A stretch of 64,000 nt of DNA, taken from Anaerolineales bacterium. GTDB taxonomy: Bacteria; Chloroflexota; Anaerolineae; Anaerolineales; Villigracilaceae. The stretch lies in the NCBI GenBank assembly GCA_016928525.1, contig JAFGKO010000295.1, positions 1 to 64,000 of the forward strand, given 5' to 3'. The position numbers were made by a program, and so were the translations under genes. The notes beneath the pieces are model-generated. The model ran no database searches. It saw nothing but the letters and a program-made list of their open reading frames with translations, and was not told where the DNA came from. This document shows, piece after piece, positions 9,544 through 17,015 of this stretch (positions are counted from its first letter, which is position 1; the number at the start of each line of letters is the position of its first letter).

Positions 9544-10896
9544 TTACTCACTAATTTCCGAGATAGCGTAGCGGTGTTTACCCGAGTCTAATACAGGGAT
9601 TTCATCAGGGAATTCAAACCTAACCTCGACACCGGCACCCAGGGCGGTCTTGATCGTTTTCTCAATAGCGTCCAGGCGAGATCGGTCCAAATCGCATTCA
9701 CGTACAATACGAACTACAACCAGATCCAGGGATTTTTGTATTACCTGAAACTGTTTGACACCGGCCATTCCAAAAAGTAGGCCGGCAAAGCCACCAAAAA
9801 CTTCACGGCCATCTTTGGTCTTAAACATATCTGGTTGACGTCCTTGAATAATGTCCAACAGCGGTAATTCCCGTCCGCAGGGACAGTGGCCCAAAAGACT
9901 CCAAGCGCCCACATCTTCCACAGCATAACGAATGAGTGGCACACCATAATTGTTAAGATTGGTTACGATAATATCGCCAGCCTCCCCTGGCGGGAGTGGT
10001 TGACCGCTTCTATCCAAGATTTCTACATAGTTGTTATCCATACTGACATGAAGGCCAGTGTGTGCGTTACATTCACAAGCTACACTGCCCAGTTCGCGAG
10101 TACCATAACGGTTAAACATTTTTGTTTGAAATACATCTTCGATAAAAGCTCGTTGAGCTGGGAATAGTACTTCGGCTGTCGAAAAAATGCCACCAAAGGT
10201 AATATTCAGATGCTTGGATCGCACAAATTGGGCGAAACTATAAATGCTGGAAGCATAGCCAAACAGAATAGCAGGCTTCCTTCGTTTGACATGTTCTGCA
10301 AAGGCATTCATACTCTCATCAGAAAGTAAATATGCATTGATCAGGAAACGGTTTAAAGCCCAATCCATCAAGCGTGTCCGCAGCGCCTGCGCAGTCTGAA
10401 TTTCAAAATTGGCTCCCCAGATGTAGGCGTGAGGTTGACCAAATTGCCAGCCAGCCCAACCCAAGTGACGGAGAACATCGGCAGTGAAATAATCACGATA
10501 GTTGGTATCTTGCATAGAGATCAAGGGGTGCCCAGTGGAGCCGCTAGTTTTGAGTTCACTCATCCGGGAGCGTCTCGCGCTTTCAATAGTCATCATGTCG
10601 TTCAAGTTAGCGTTGACGACGGACTTGGTCAGCAATGGCAGCTTACGCAGGCTTTGGGTATCAGCTAATACCTCGTTAGGATGAAAATTGAATCTCGCAA
10701 AAAGGCGGTTGTAATACGGAACGTTATCCATCGCATAGACGAGCAGTCGATACAACTTATCACGTTGCAGGATTTGTAACTCAGCGTAATTTAACCATTG
10801 GGTACGGTTTAATTCATCCAAACGATCTAGTACATGACGCCCCGTGACTAATTGGTAGATTTCTATTACAAATCGGCGGATAAAAGATTTCAGCAT
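9544..10896 (-). CDS. Phenylacetate-CoA ligase-like (PaaK/CapK) adenylate-forming protein
   Basis: A 450-residue member of the ANL adenylating superfamily, PaaK/CapK branch. Visible motifs are the phosphate-binding loop TSGSTGHPL (about residue 115), the ANFEIQ/YASSIYSF region, FNRYGTRELGSVACEC (adenine/substrate motif) and the downstream VTNLNNYGVPLIRY. Members activate carboxylates to acyl-adenylates and often join them to CoA; CapK-like relatives occur in surface polysaccharide clusters. The substrate is not evident. The ATG at 10896 is preferred over an upstream TTG because GGGAGC lies correctly upstream of it. It is not clearly linked to its neighbours. Confidence 0.85.
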   Translation of the reverse strand: MLKSFIRRFVIEIYQLVTGRHVLDRLDELNRTQWLNYAELQILQRDKLYRLLVYAMDNVPYYNRLFARFNFHPNEVLADTQSLRKLPLLTKSVVNANLNDMMTIESARRSRMSELKTSGSTGHPLISMQDTNYRDYFTADVLRHLGWAGWQFGQPHAYIWGANFEIQTAQALRTRLMDWALNRFLINAYLLSDESMNAFAEHVKRRKPAILFGYASSIYSFAQFVRSKHLNITFGGIFSTAEVLFPAQRAFIEDVFQTKMFNRYGTRELGSVACECNAHTGLHVSMDNNYVEILDRSGQPLPPGEAGDIIVTNLNNYGVPLIRYAVEDVGAWSLLGHCPCGRELPLLDIIQGRQPDMFKTKDGREVFGGFAGLLFGMAGVKQFQVIQKSLDLVVVRIVRECDLDRSRLDAIEKTIKTALGAGVEVRFEFPDEIPVLDSGKHRYAISEISE

Positions 10897-11029
10897 AACA
10901 ACTGCTCCCAATAGACTCTGTAGATCCTAGATTTGGTTTGTAGCCTACCTTGACGGCAATCCTGGGTAACCGTTTCAGCTAAAGGTCTGCGCGAGGCAAA
11001 GCCCCGCACAGAGCGAGTAAAGCAATTGA

Positions 11030-12565
11030 TTATTCCAAAGAAAACCCGCCGCGCTCTTGCATTTTCTCACGGATAGATTTCTCGATCTCCACCGACTGCG
11101 CTTCCAACTCGCGCACCTTACTCAAATAGGTCTCACCTGCAGATGGATCTGGCAAGCCCGCCACATTGATACGGACATTGTAGCCTGCTGCCGTTAAAGC
11201 AGCTTTGGCTACGGCCGCAGCAGAGGCAGCGTCACTGATGGCATTGACATTGGCAGATTCGACACACAACAAGGCCAACTCCATCACCTTAACAGCGCCC
11301 TCGGCTACTTGCAACGGGACAAATGCCGCGTTAAGTGTCGCACTTTGGATGGAGGCCGTCCGCGCATCCTCCTGTTCCGGGGTTTCTTTGGGCAGGCGAT
11401 ACGCGCCCATGACGGCCTCGAATGCGCCAGCGTCATCGTCCACAGCGTAGGTCAATTCTTCGCGCAGTTTCTCCGCATGCACACGGATGGCCTGCATTTG
11501 CGCTTCAACTTCGGTATACTTCTTCTTGCCAATCGTCAGCCCGGCGACCATGGAAACCAATCCAGCGCCCATCGCCGCGGAATAGGCCGCAGCCGAGCCG
11601 CCTCCCGGAGTAGGCGTGGGGGCGGCAAGCTCGTCGATGAACGAGGGGCAGTCGCGGGTCCGGTTCGAAACGCTGGCGGCATATAGCCTGGATTCAAGAA
11701 TCTGTTCCTTGTCGAATGCGTCCAACTGGGTGTACCAAATGGCCGCATCCACCAGAGCCTCCTGCGGGATCAAGCCGACCAGTTCACCATGATGGATGCC
11801 GACGCCGTAGCGCTGGGCTTCGCGGCGGATCACCTCCACCACCAGAGCCAACGGGGTCTTGCGGAAATCCGTCAGGTTCATGGAAACCTGGGCGCGGCCT
11901 TCCACCAGCAATCCCAGAGCCTTGACATAGCGCAAGCCACCTGAAGAGTGGCGGATGGTCTTGGCGATCTTTTTAGCGATCTCTACTTCGTCGGTGGTCA
12001 GATATATGTTGTAGGCAATCAGATAATTGCGCGCACCAATGACCGTCGCCCCAGCAGAACCCAACTCGGACGGGCCATAATCAGGCTTTCGGTCCGGGTT
12101 GGAGGCGATCTCTTCCTTGAGCCCTTCGAACTGTCCACGGCGAATATTCTCCAGGTTAGTGCGGTCTGAGCGAGTGGCAGCTTGCTCGTAGAGATAGACC
12201 GGGATGCCCAGTTCGTCGCCGACTCGCCGACCGAGACGCTGGGCCATGGCAATGCACTCTTCCATGGTAACATCGGACAGCGGCACAAAGGGACAGACGT
12301 CCGTTGCACCGATACGCGGATGTTCGCCAGTATGCACCTTCAGGTCGATCAACTCGGCCGCGGTTTTGATGGCGCGGAAAGCGGCTTCTTCCACAGCCTG
12401 CGGCGGACCAGCAAAGGTGAGCACGGTGCGGTTATGGTCGAGGTCGGACGAACGGTTGAGCAAATGGACCTCGTCCACAGACGCAACGGCCGCCGCAATC
12501 TGGTCGATGACCTCCGGGCGGCGGGCTTCGGAAAAGTTGGGGATGCATTCGATTAATTTAGTCAT
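11030..12565 (-). CDS. ftcD: Glutamate formimidoyltransferase / formimidoyltetrahydrofolate cyclodeaminase fusion
   Basis: The 511-residue protein joins both enzymes of histidine-derived formimino-group transfer to tetrahydrofolate. Residues 1 to about 300 are the formiminotransferase, with HTGEHPRIGATDVCPF containing His82, the known catalytic position. Residues about 315-505 are the cyclodeaminase, marked by PTPTPGGGSAAAYSAAMGAG and the helical bundle rich in Ala. The products are glutamate and 5,10-methenyl-THF. In animals the two are fused; in bacteria they are found both as separate proteins and fused. No other histidine-degradation gene is nearby, so the source of formiminoglutamate is not shown. 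Confidence 0.95.
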   Translation of the reverse strand: MTKLIECIPNFSEARRPEVIDQIAAAVASVDEVHLLNRSSDLDHNRTVLTFAGPPQAVEEAAFRAIKTAAELIDLKVHTGEHPRIGATDVCPFVPLSDVTMEECIAMAQRLGRRVGDELGIPVYLYEQAATRSDRTNLENIRRGQFEGLKEEIASNPDRKPDYGPSELGSAGATVIGARNYLIAYNIYLTTDEVEIAKKIAKTIRHSSGGLRYVKALGLLVEGRAQVSMNLTDFRKTPLALVVEVIRREAQRYGVGIHHGELVGLIPQEALVDAAIWYTQLDAFDKEQILESRLYAASVSNRTRDCPSFIDELAAPTPTPGGGSAAAYSAAMGAGLVSMVAGLTIGKKKYTEVEAQMQAIRVHAEKLREELTYAVDDDAGAFEAVMGAYRLPKETPEQEDARTASIQSATLNAAFVPLQVAEGAVKVMELALLCVESANVNAISDAASAAAVAKAALTAAGYNVRINVAGLPDPSAGETYLSKVRELEAQSVEIEKSIREKMQERGGFSLE

Positions 12566-12646
12566 ATAGTTTTTTAGTCAGGGTGTTTAGGGTGAAGTAG
12601 GGTAACCGAACAGTATAATTATACCTGCTTCACGCACCATGCAATT

Positions 12647-12655
12647 TGATATAAT
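12647..12655 (+). promoter_or_regulatory. Extended -10 promoter of the acyltransferase gene
   Basis: TGATATAAT is an extended -10 box (TGn plus perfect TATAAT); no good -35 is seen. Transcription from here would begin near 12662, downstream of the longest possible start codon (12639), which supports the internal ATG at 12693. Confidence 0.55.
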
Positions 12656-12692
12656 CGCGGCGCTACCCATTCCACATAAACCAGGGACTTCA

Positions 12693-13775
12693 ATGAATGA
12701 CACACGTACGCGAATTCTTTGGATAGACATCATCCGCATCATTGCAGTAGCGATGGTCATAGAAATGCACGCAGGCGACAGCATCGTCTATTTGTGGGGG
12801 AAGGCACCGATCAGGAACGGCGCCATGGTCTCCTGGTGGTTGACGGGCGTGACATTCAAATCGATCGCCAGCGTTTGCGTTCCGCTTTTATTCATGCTCA
12901 GTGGTTATTTACTTTTATCATCTCAAGATCGAATATTTACATTTTTCAAAAAACGCCTTACCAAGATTGTCATCCCCTTAGTGGTATGGGCGCTTCTTTA
13001 TATGTGGTGGGATGGTGTCTTTTTGGAAACCACATCCACTATAAAAGCGATCAAACTGGCCATCCGGAACATCCTCGAGGGGAATGTACATTATCACCTG
13101 TGGTTTTTGTACGTTTTATTGGGATTGTATTTAGTGACACCGATCATGCGGAGGTTTGCTCAGTCAGCATCTGATGGAGAATTGCTGTTTTTCATCGGGC
13201 TTTGGATATTCACTGCCACCGTATTTTATCTCTTGCAACAATTCAAAGAAATTAGCATATCCTTATTTGCACAACCGTATGTATCGGGTTATTTGGGCTA
13301 TTATCTGGCAGGCTACTACCTGGGGAGGAAAGAGTACACGAGCAGGCAGGTATGGCTGGCGGTTATATTTTTCCTTTTAACAGTGTCCGGGAGAACTTTA
13401 TGGGCTTATTATCTTACTTATGATGGGGGCAAATTCGACACCAATCTCTTCGAATTCCTCACCTGGCACGTGATCGCTGCTTCGCTGGCGAGCTTTATTG
13501 CCTTGAAAGGCGCAGCACAATACCTGGAAAAATACATCTCACCTTCCATCGAAAAAATCATCCTGCTGGTTTCCGGCGCGACCTTTGGCATTTACCTGGT
13601 TCACGACCAAATTTTGGGGATCATGGAAACCGGTGAACTGGGTTTTCACCTCACCACAAATACCTTCCACCCTTTGTTTGCTACCCCGTTGACTATTCTG
13701 GTAGCCTTTCTCTTATCGTTTGTGGTGACTTATCTCTTACAGAAAATACCCGTCGTCAAACTGATTGCGCCATAA
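12693..13775 (+). CDS. Acyltransferase family 3 membrane protein (OafA/YrhL type)
   Basis: The 360-residue membrane protein shows the acyltransferase-3 pattern. An N-terminal segment RILWIDIIRIIAVAMVIEMH carries the conserved His expected for acyl transfer. It is followed by FMLSGYLLL, then FFKKRLTKIVIPLVVWAL, and about ten hydrophobic segments. Family members O-acetylate or O-acylate surface polysaccharides and other exported molecules using acyl-CoA. The start MNDTRTRILW is preferred over one 18 codons upstream because of the promoter position and an AGGGA site. A possible cytochrome-b5-like remnant follows after 12 bases. Confidence 0.88.
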   Translation: MNDTRTRILWIDIIRIIAVAMVIEMHAGDSIVYLWGKAPIRNGAMVSWWLTGVTFKSIASVCVPLLFMLSGYLLLSSQDRIFTFFKKRLTKIVIPLVVWALLYMWWDGVFLETTSTIKAIKLAIRNILEGNVHYHLWFLYVLLGLYLVTPIMRRFAQSASDGELLFFIGLWIFTATVFYLLQQFKEISISLFAQPYVSGYLGYYLAGYYLGRKEYTSRQVWLAVIFFLLTVSGRTLWAYYLTYDGGKFDTNLFEFLTWHVIAASLASFIALKGAAQYLEKYISPSIEKIILLVSGATFGIYLVHDQILGIMETGELGFHLTTNTFHPLFATPLTILVAFLLSFVVTYLLQKIPVVKLIAP

Positions 13776-13787
13776 CCCCTCCTGGCT

Positions 13788-14009
13788 ATGGAACTTCCCG
13801 AACGCATCATTTCTGAACTTGAGCTGCGCCGCAACACGGGCGAACGCAGCACGCGCAAGTGGGTCGCTTACGATGGCATCGTCGACGATGTGACCGATTA
13901 TCCTAACCCGGACAAGCCGGAAGAGCTTCACCACAAAGACACAGAGAACACAAAGGTTTTCTTTGTGACCACAAAGGATTTCTTCGTGAACTTCGTGCCT
14001 TTGTGGTGA
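13788..14009 (+). pseudogene. Truncated cytochrome-b5-like heme-binding domain
   Basis: The frame begins MELPERIISELELRR, then STRKWVAYDGIVDDVTDYP. This matches the start of small prokaryotic cytochrome-b5-like proteins (ELRxxxG, VAxxGxVYDVT). The two heme-ligand histidines expected further on are absent, because about 45 codons in the frame runs into a palindromic repeat (13927-14010) whose sequence supplies the last 28 codons. No ribosome-binding site is clear. It is most likely a gene cut by insertion of the repeat. No downstream part of the domain was recognised after the repeat. Confidence 0.6.
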
Positions 14010-14010
14010 A
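13927..14010. repeat. 84-base palindromic intergenic repeat
   Basis: Ends are inverted copies of TTCACCACAAAG (13927-13938 and 13999-14010). The interior is an imperfect palindrome with repeated ACAAAG/CTTTGTG units. It resembles widespread small non-coding palindromes that carry no gene. Just beyond it, about 14060-14125, short stretches (CGCGAATTCACACGAA, GTGAAGATTGGCGCGG) look like a decayed second element. Confidence 0.7.
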
Positions 14011-14131
14011 AATCCTTGCACAAAAAACAAGCTTTTCGTTTCTCAGGTACTAACGGGCACGATGTCCACGCGAATTCACACGAACCTTGAAAATTAGTGA
14101 AGATTGGCGCGGATTAGCGGATTACCTTTTG

Positions 14132-15025
14132 TCATTTGGATTCAGGTTGCTTAACGATCAGCACCGAGCAATTCGAGTAATGCACCAGCTTGCGCGAGAC
14201 GCTGCCCATCAGCCAGCCCTGGAATTGACTGAGTCCGCGCGAACCGGCAACGATCAGGTCGACGTCTTCTTTGTCGCTGTATGCGATGATCTCAGTGGCG
14301 GCGTCACCGCGAACCAGCACGGGGGTAGATTCAACTCCCATCTTCAGGAGCAGATTGCGGGCACGTTCCAGAAGCGCTTCCCCTTCCCGTTCTTGTCCCT
14401 GCATCAGTTTTCTTTCCTCTTCTGCTGAATAATAAGGGACATATGCATCCCGTCCGCCAAAGTAGGGCTCCATAATGTAAGGATGCGCCAACGGGGGCAC
14501 AACATGCAAGAGGCGTACATCCATCCCTTCGGGAAATGGGAATTTTCCCAGATAACGCGCCGCCCGCTGGCTGTACAGCGAACCGTCCGTTACGAGCAAA
14601 ACACGACGCAGCCCCTGATAGGGAGCGCGCACCACCAGCACCGGGCAGCAAGCATACTCGACAACTTGCTGTGCTACGCCGCCAAGCAAAATACCCAGTG
14701 TAGCCCGCAAGCCCTTGGCACCCATCACCGTAACATCCGGTTTCATCTTTTGAGCGGTTTCCACGATCTTTTCAGCCGGATAGCCCAACACAAGCTCGGC
14801 ATCTGCATTAATGCCAGCTTCGAGCAGTTGCTCTTCGGTATGCTTCAGGCTGCGTTCCATTTGCCCTACAGCAAAGGTTTGACCGGGTGGGAACACGCGC
14901 AAAACATATACGCGAGATTTTGACGGCAAAGGAAGTTCCTGCAACAATTTGACTGCGGCCTGCGCATGCTGCGAACCATCGTCGGCCAGAAGGATTTTCA
15001 TCCGCTTTTTCGCCTGGGCGTTCAT
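14132..15025 (-). CDS. Tandem universal stress protein (two UspA domains)
   Basis: This 297-residue protein has two UspA domains, about residues 9-145 and 155-295. Each ends with a nucleotide-binding pattern: TVMGAKGLRATLGILLGGVA in the first and LIVAGSRGLSQFQGWLMGSV in the second (G-2x-G-9x-G(S/A) type). Such proteins bind ATP or related ligands and aid survival under stress. The start MNAQAKKRMKILL at 15025 is fixed by GGAAGGAGGTG eight bases upstream, correcting a longer open frame. It is divergent from the YwaF-like pair. Confidence 0.93.
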   Translation of the reverse strand: MNAQAKKRMKILLADDGSQHAQAAVKLLQELPLPSKSRVYVLRVFPPGQTFAVGQMERSLKHTEEQLLEAGINADAELVLGYPAEKIVETAQKMKPDVTVMGAKGLRATLGILLGGVAQQVVEYACCPVLVVRAPYQGLRRVLLVTDGSLYSQRAARYLGKFPFPEGMDVRLLHVVPPLAHPYIMEPYFGGRDAYVPYYSAEEERKLMQGQEREGEALLERARNLLLKMGVESTPVLVRGDAATEIIAYSDKEDVDLIVAGSRGLSQFQGWLMGSVSRKLVHYSNCSVLIVKQPESK

Positions 15026-15114
15026 AGAGCACCTCCTTCCATCATAAAAAAAACGCCGCTCCCCGCCTCTACTGTAGCACAAATCGATATCCGATTTCTA
15101 GTCCCATTTCCCCT

Positions 15115-15143
15115 TTGACTCTGATTTTGTTCTGCTGTACACT
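15115..15143 (+). promoter_or_regulatory. Promoter of the YwaF-like gene pair
   Basis: TTGACT (15115-15120) and TACACT (15138-15143) are spaced by 17 bases. The transcript would begin near 15150 and have a leader of about 127 bases that contains the long hairpin at 15181-15227. Confidence 0.65.
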
Positions 15144-15180
15144 TTACATAATTAGGAATTACGCCGTTCACAAAAAGATA

Positions 15181-15227
15181 CCGAAAATAAGGGGGAACGA
15201 GCTGCGCTCGTTCCCCCTTATTTTCGG
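15181..15227 (+). repeat. Perfect 22-base-arm hairpin in a leader
   Basis: Two perfectly complementary 22-base arms surround a TGC loop. The arms contain GGGGGAACGAGC and its complement and end in ATTTTCGG. It lies in the predicted 5' leader of the YwaF-like mRNA. It could be a transcription attenuator, a mobile palindrome or an mRNA stability element. No uninterrupted U-run follows directly (GGCTTCTTACTATTTTT). Confidence 0.65.
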
Positions 15228-15276
15228 GCTTCTTACTATTTTTCGAAAAGCAGTGAGAATATTTGAGGAGGCCAGC

Positions 15277-16005
15277 ATGGACCAATTCTTTGCAAAGGAT
15301 TTCAGCGGGGGTGAATTCGTCTTTTTGGGGATAGCCCATCTGATCGCATTGCTCTGTATTGTTCTACTCAACTTCTATTTGTTACGCTATAAGGCCAAAA
15401 GCGAGTCTGAGCGCTCGAAAATCCGCTGGACGATGGCCATCGTGCTGTGGGTCAACGAATTTGGCTGGCACATCTGGAACGCGGCCATCGGTCAATGGAA
15501 CATCCAGACCATGATCCCTCTGCACGTGTGCAGCATTTTGGTCTGGTTGGGCGGCCTCATGCTGGTGACGAAGAATTACACCATATATGAGTTCGCCTAT
15601 TTCATGGGCATCGGCGGCGCGCTGCAAGCCCTGCTGACGCCCGACCTGGGTATCTACGGTTTCCCGCACTACCGTTTTTTTCAAACCTTCCTCTCGCACG
15701 GACTGATCGTCACCTCCGCCATTTACATGACGACAGTCGAAGGCTTCCGCCCCACCTGGAAGTCATTCGGGCGTGTCTTCCTCGGCATGAACATCTATCT
15801 GCTCATCGTCTTCTTCATCAACCAGGCCATCGGCAGCAACTACATGTTCGTAGCCCATAAGCCCGAAACGGCCAGCTTGCTGGACGCGCTACCCGAGTGG
15901 CCCTGGTACATTTTGTGGCTGGAAGCCCTCGGCATGCTGACCTGCCTGATCCTATACATTCCCTTCTTCATCAAAGATTGGCGCGTGAAAACCCAACCCG
16001 CCTAG
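15277..16005 (+). CDS. YwaF/TMEM164-like integral membrane protein, copy 1
   Basis: The 242-residue protein has about seven hydrophobic segments and the family features of the conserved membrane proteins known as TIGR02206/YwaF (related to TMEM164). It shows NEFGWHIWN, IPLHVCSILVW, YEFAYFMGIGGALQALLTPD and the histidine-containing FFQTFLSHGLIV. Function is not established in bacteria; human TMEM164 is reported as an acyltransferase, so a lipid-linked role is possible but unproven. ATG at 15277 follows TTGAGGAGG; the longer frame would run through the hairpin. It is followed after three bases by a paralogue. Confidence 0.88.
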   Translation: MDQFFAKDFSGGEFVFLGIAHLIALLCIVLLNFYLLRYKAKSESERSKIRWTMAIVLWVNEFGWHIWNAAIGQWNIQTMIPLHVCSILVWLGGLMLVTKNYTIYEFAYFMGIGGALQALLTPDLGIYGFPHYRFFQTFLSHGLIVTSAIYMTTVEGFRPTWKSFGRVFLGMNIYLLIVFFINQAIGSNYMFVAHKPETASLLDALPEWPWYILWLEALGMLTCLILYIPFFIKDWRVKTQPA

Positions 16006-16008
16006 TGG

Positions 16009-16740
16009 ATGGAAGAATTCTTCGCCTGGGATTACCACGGCGCGCCTTTCGAACTCTTTGGTCCGGCCCACATCGCCGGGCTGATCGCGCTTCTGCTCCT
16101 GAACCTGAGCCTGCTTCCGTTTAAAAAAGCGGACGAGGCAATACGAGCCAGAATCCGTTTAATCCTTGCCATCATTCTGTGGGCTAACGAAATCGCCTGG
16201 CATGCCTGGAAAATTTTCCACGGCCAATGGACCCTCCAGAGCATGCTGCCCTTGCAGATTTGCAGCCTGATGGTCTGGGTTTCAGGCATCATGTTGGTTA
16301 CACGCAGCTACAAAATCTATGAGTTCGCCTATTTCCTCGGCATCGGCGGCGGACTGCAGGCGCTGGCCACGCCCGACCTGGGCCTCTATGGCTTCCCCCA
16401 TTTCCGCTACTTCCAGACCTTCCTCTCCCACGGACTGATCGTGGCAGCCCCGATTTACATGACCGCCGTCGAAGGCTTCCGCCCTACATGGAAATCCATG
16501 TGGAAAGCGATCCTTTGGATGAACGTTTACGCGCTGGCAATTTATTTCGTCAACGACGCGCTGGGCAGCAACTACCTGATGGTCAATGCCAAGCCGGATG
16601 TCCCCAGTTTGCTGGATTTGCTCCCCGAGTGGCCCTGGTATATCTTGTGGATGGAAGGAATTGGAGTGCTCACATTTTTATTGTTATACTTTCCCTTTAT
16701 TCTCAAAGACTTGAAAACGAGAAAAAACAAAAACGCTTGA
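16009..16740 (+). CDS. YwaF/TMEM164-like integral membrane protein, copy 2
   Basis: This 243-residue paralogue of the preceding gene keeps the same segments: NEIAWHAWK, LPLQICSLMVW, YEFAYFLGIGGGLQALATPD, FQTFLSHGLIV, VEGFRPTWKS and EWPWYILWMEG. Notably, the His of LHVC in copy 1 is Gln (LQIC) here. The start is three bases after the stop of copy 1, so the two are translated from one message and may form a heterodimer. Its last codons overlap the -35 box of the tRNA-Leu promoter. Confidence 0.88.
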   Translation: MEEFFAWDYHGAPFELFGPAHIAGLIALLLLNLSLLPFKKADEAIRARIRLILAIILWANEIAWHAWKIFHGQWTLQSMLPLQICSLMVWVSGIMLVTRSYKIYEFAYFLGIGGGLQALATPDLGLYGFPHFRYFQTFLSHGLIVAAPIYMTAVEGFRPTWKSMWKAILWMNVYALAIYFVNDALGSNYLMVNAKPDVPSLLDLLPEWPWYILWMEGIGVLTFLLLYFPFILKDLKTRKNKNA

Positions 16741-16764
16741 CGAAATCCCTTCATCGTGTAGAAT
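16737..16764 (+). promoter_or_regulatory. Promoter of tRNA-Leu
   Basis: TTGACG (16737-16742) and TAGAAT (16759-16764) are spaced by 16 bases and lie just upstream of the tRNA. The -35 box overlaps the stop codon of the preceding gene. Confidence 0.7.
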
Positions 16765-16774
16765 ATATTCACCC

Positions 16775-16858
16775 GGGGCGATGGCGGAATCGGCAGACGC
16801 AACGGACTTAAAATCCGTCGGTGGTGACACCGTGAGGGTTCGACCCCCTCTCGCCCCA
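16775..16858 (+). tRNA. tRNA-Leu (anticodon TAA)
   Basis: The class II tRNA has acceptor arms GGGGCGA/TCGCCCC with discriminator A. The anticodon loop CTTAAAA sits between ACGGA and TCCGT, and there is a long variable arm. The T arm GAGGG-TTCGACC-CCCTC is intact. The 3' CCA is not encoded. Confidence 0.95.
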
Positions 16859-16866
16859 TATCGTTC

Positions 16867-16994
16867 ATGTCATTGCGAGCAGCCGTTGGTCGAGTAGGGC
16901 GAGTGCTTTTCTCGCCCGTATCGAGACCCTGCGACGAAGCAGTCCCGGTATCCAGGAGATTGCTTCGCCTGCTAAAGCAGGCTCGCAATGACAT
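16867..16994. repeat. Composite palindromic element with a second hairpin nested inside
   Basis: Outer inverted ends ATGTCATTGCGAGC (16867-16880) and GCTCGCAATGACAT (16981-16994) enclose 128 bases that include AGATTGCTTCG, typical of widespread small intergenic repeats. Inside it, 16888-16928 forms a different palindrome, GGTCGAGTAGGGCGAG against CTCGCCCGTATCGAGACC. It carries no gene. It sits between tRNA-Leu and the dGTPase gene and ends 21 bases before that start codon. Confidence 0.7.
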
Positions 16995-17015
16995 ATTGTT
17001 CTGAAAGTGAGAAGA

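Noticed and set aside
10912..11029. Terminator after the formimidoyltransferase gene
   Set aside because: A 7-base stem with one mismatch is present (near 10985-11010) but no U-run follows, so it is not called.
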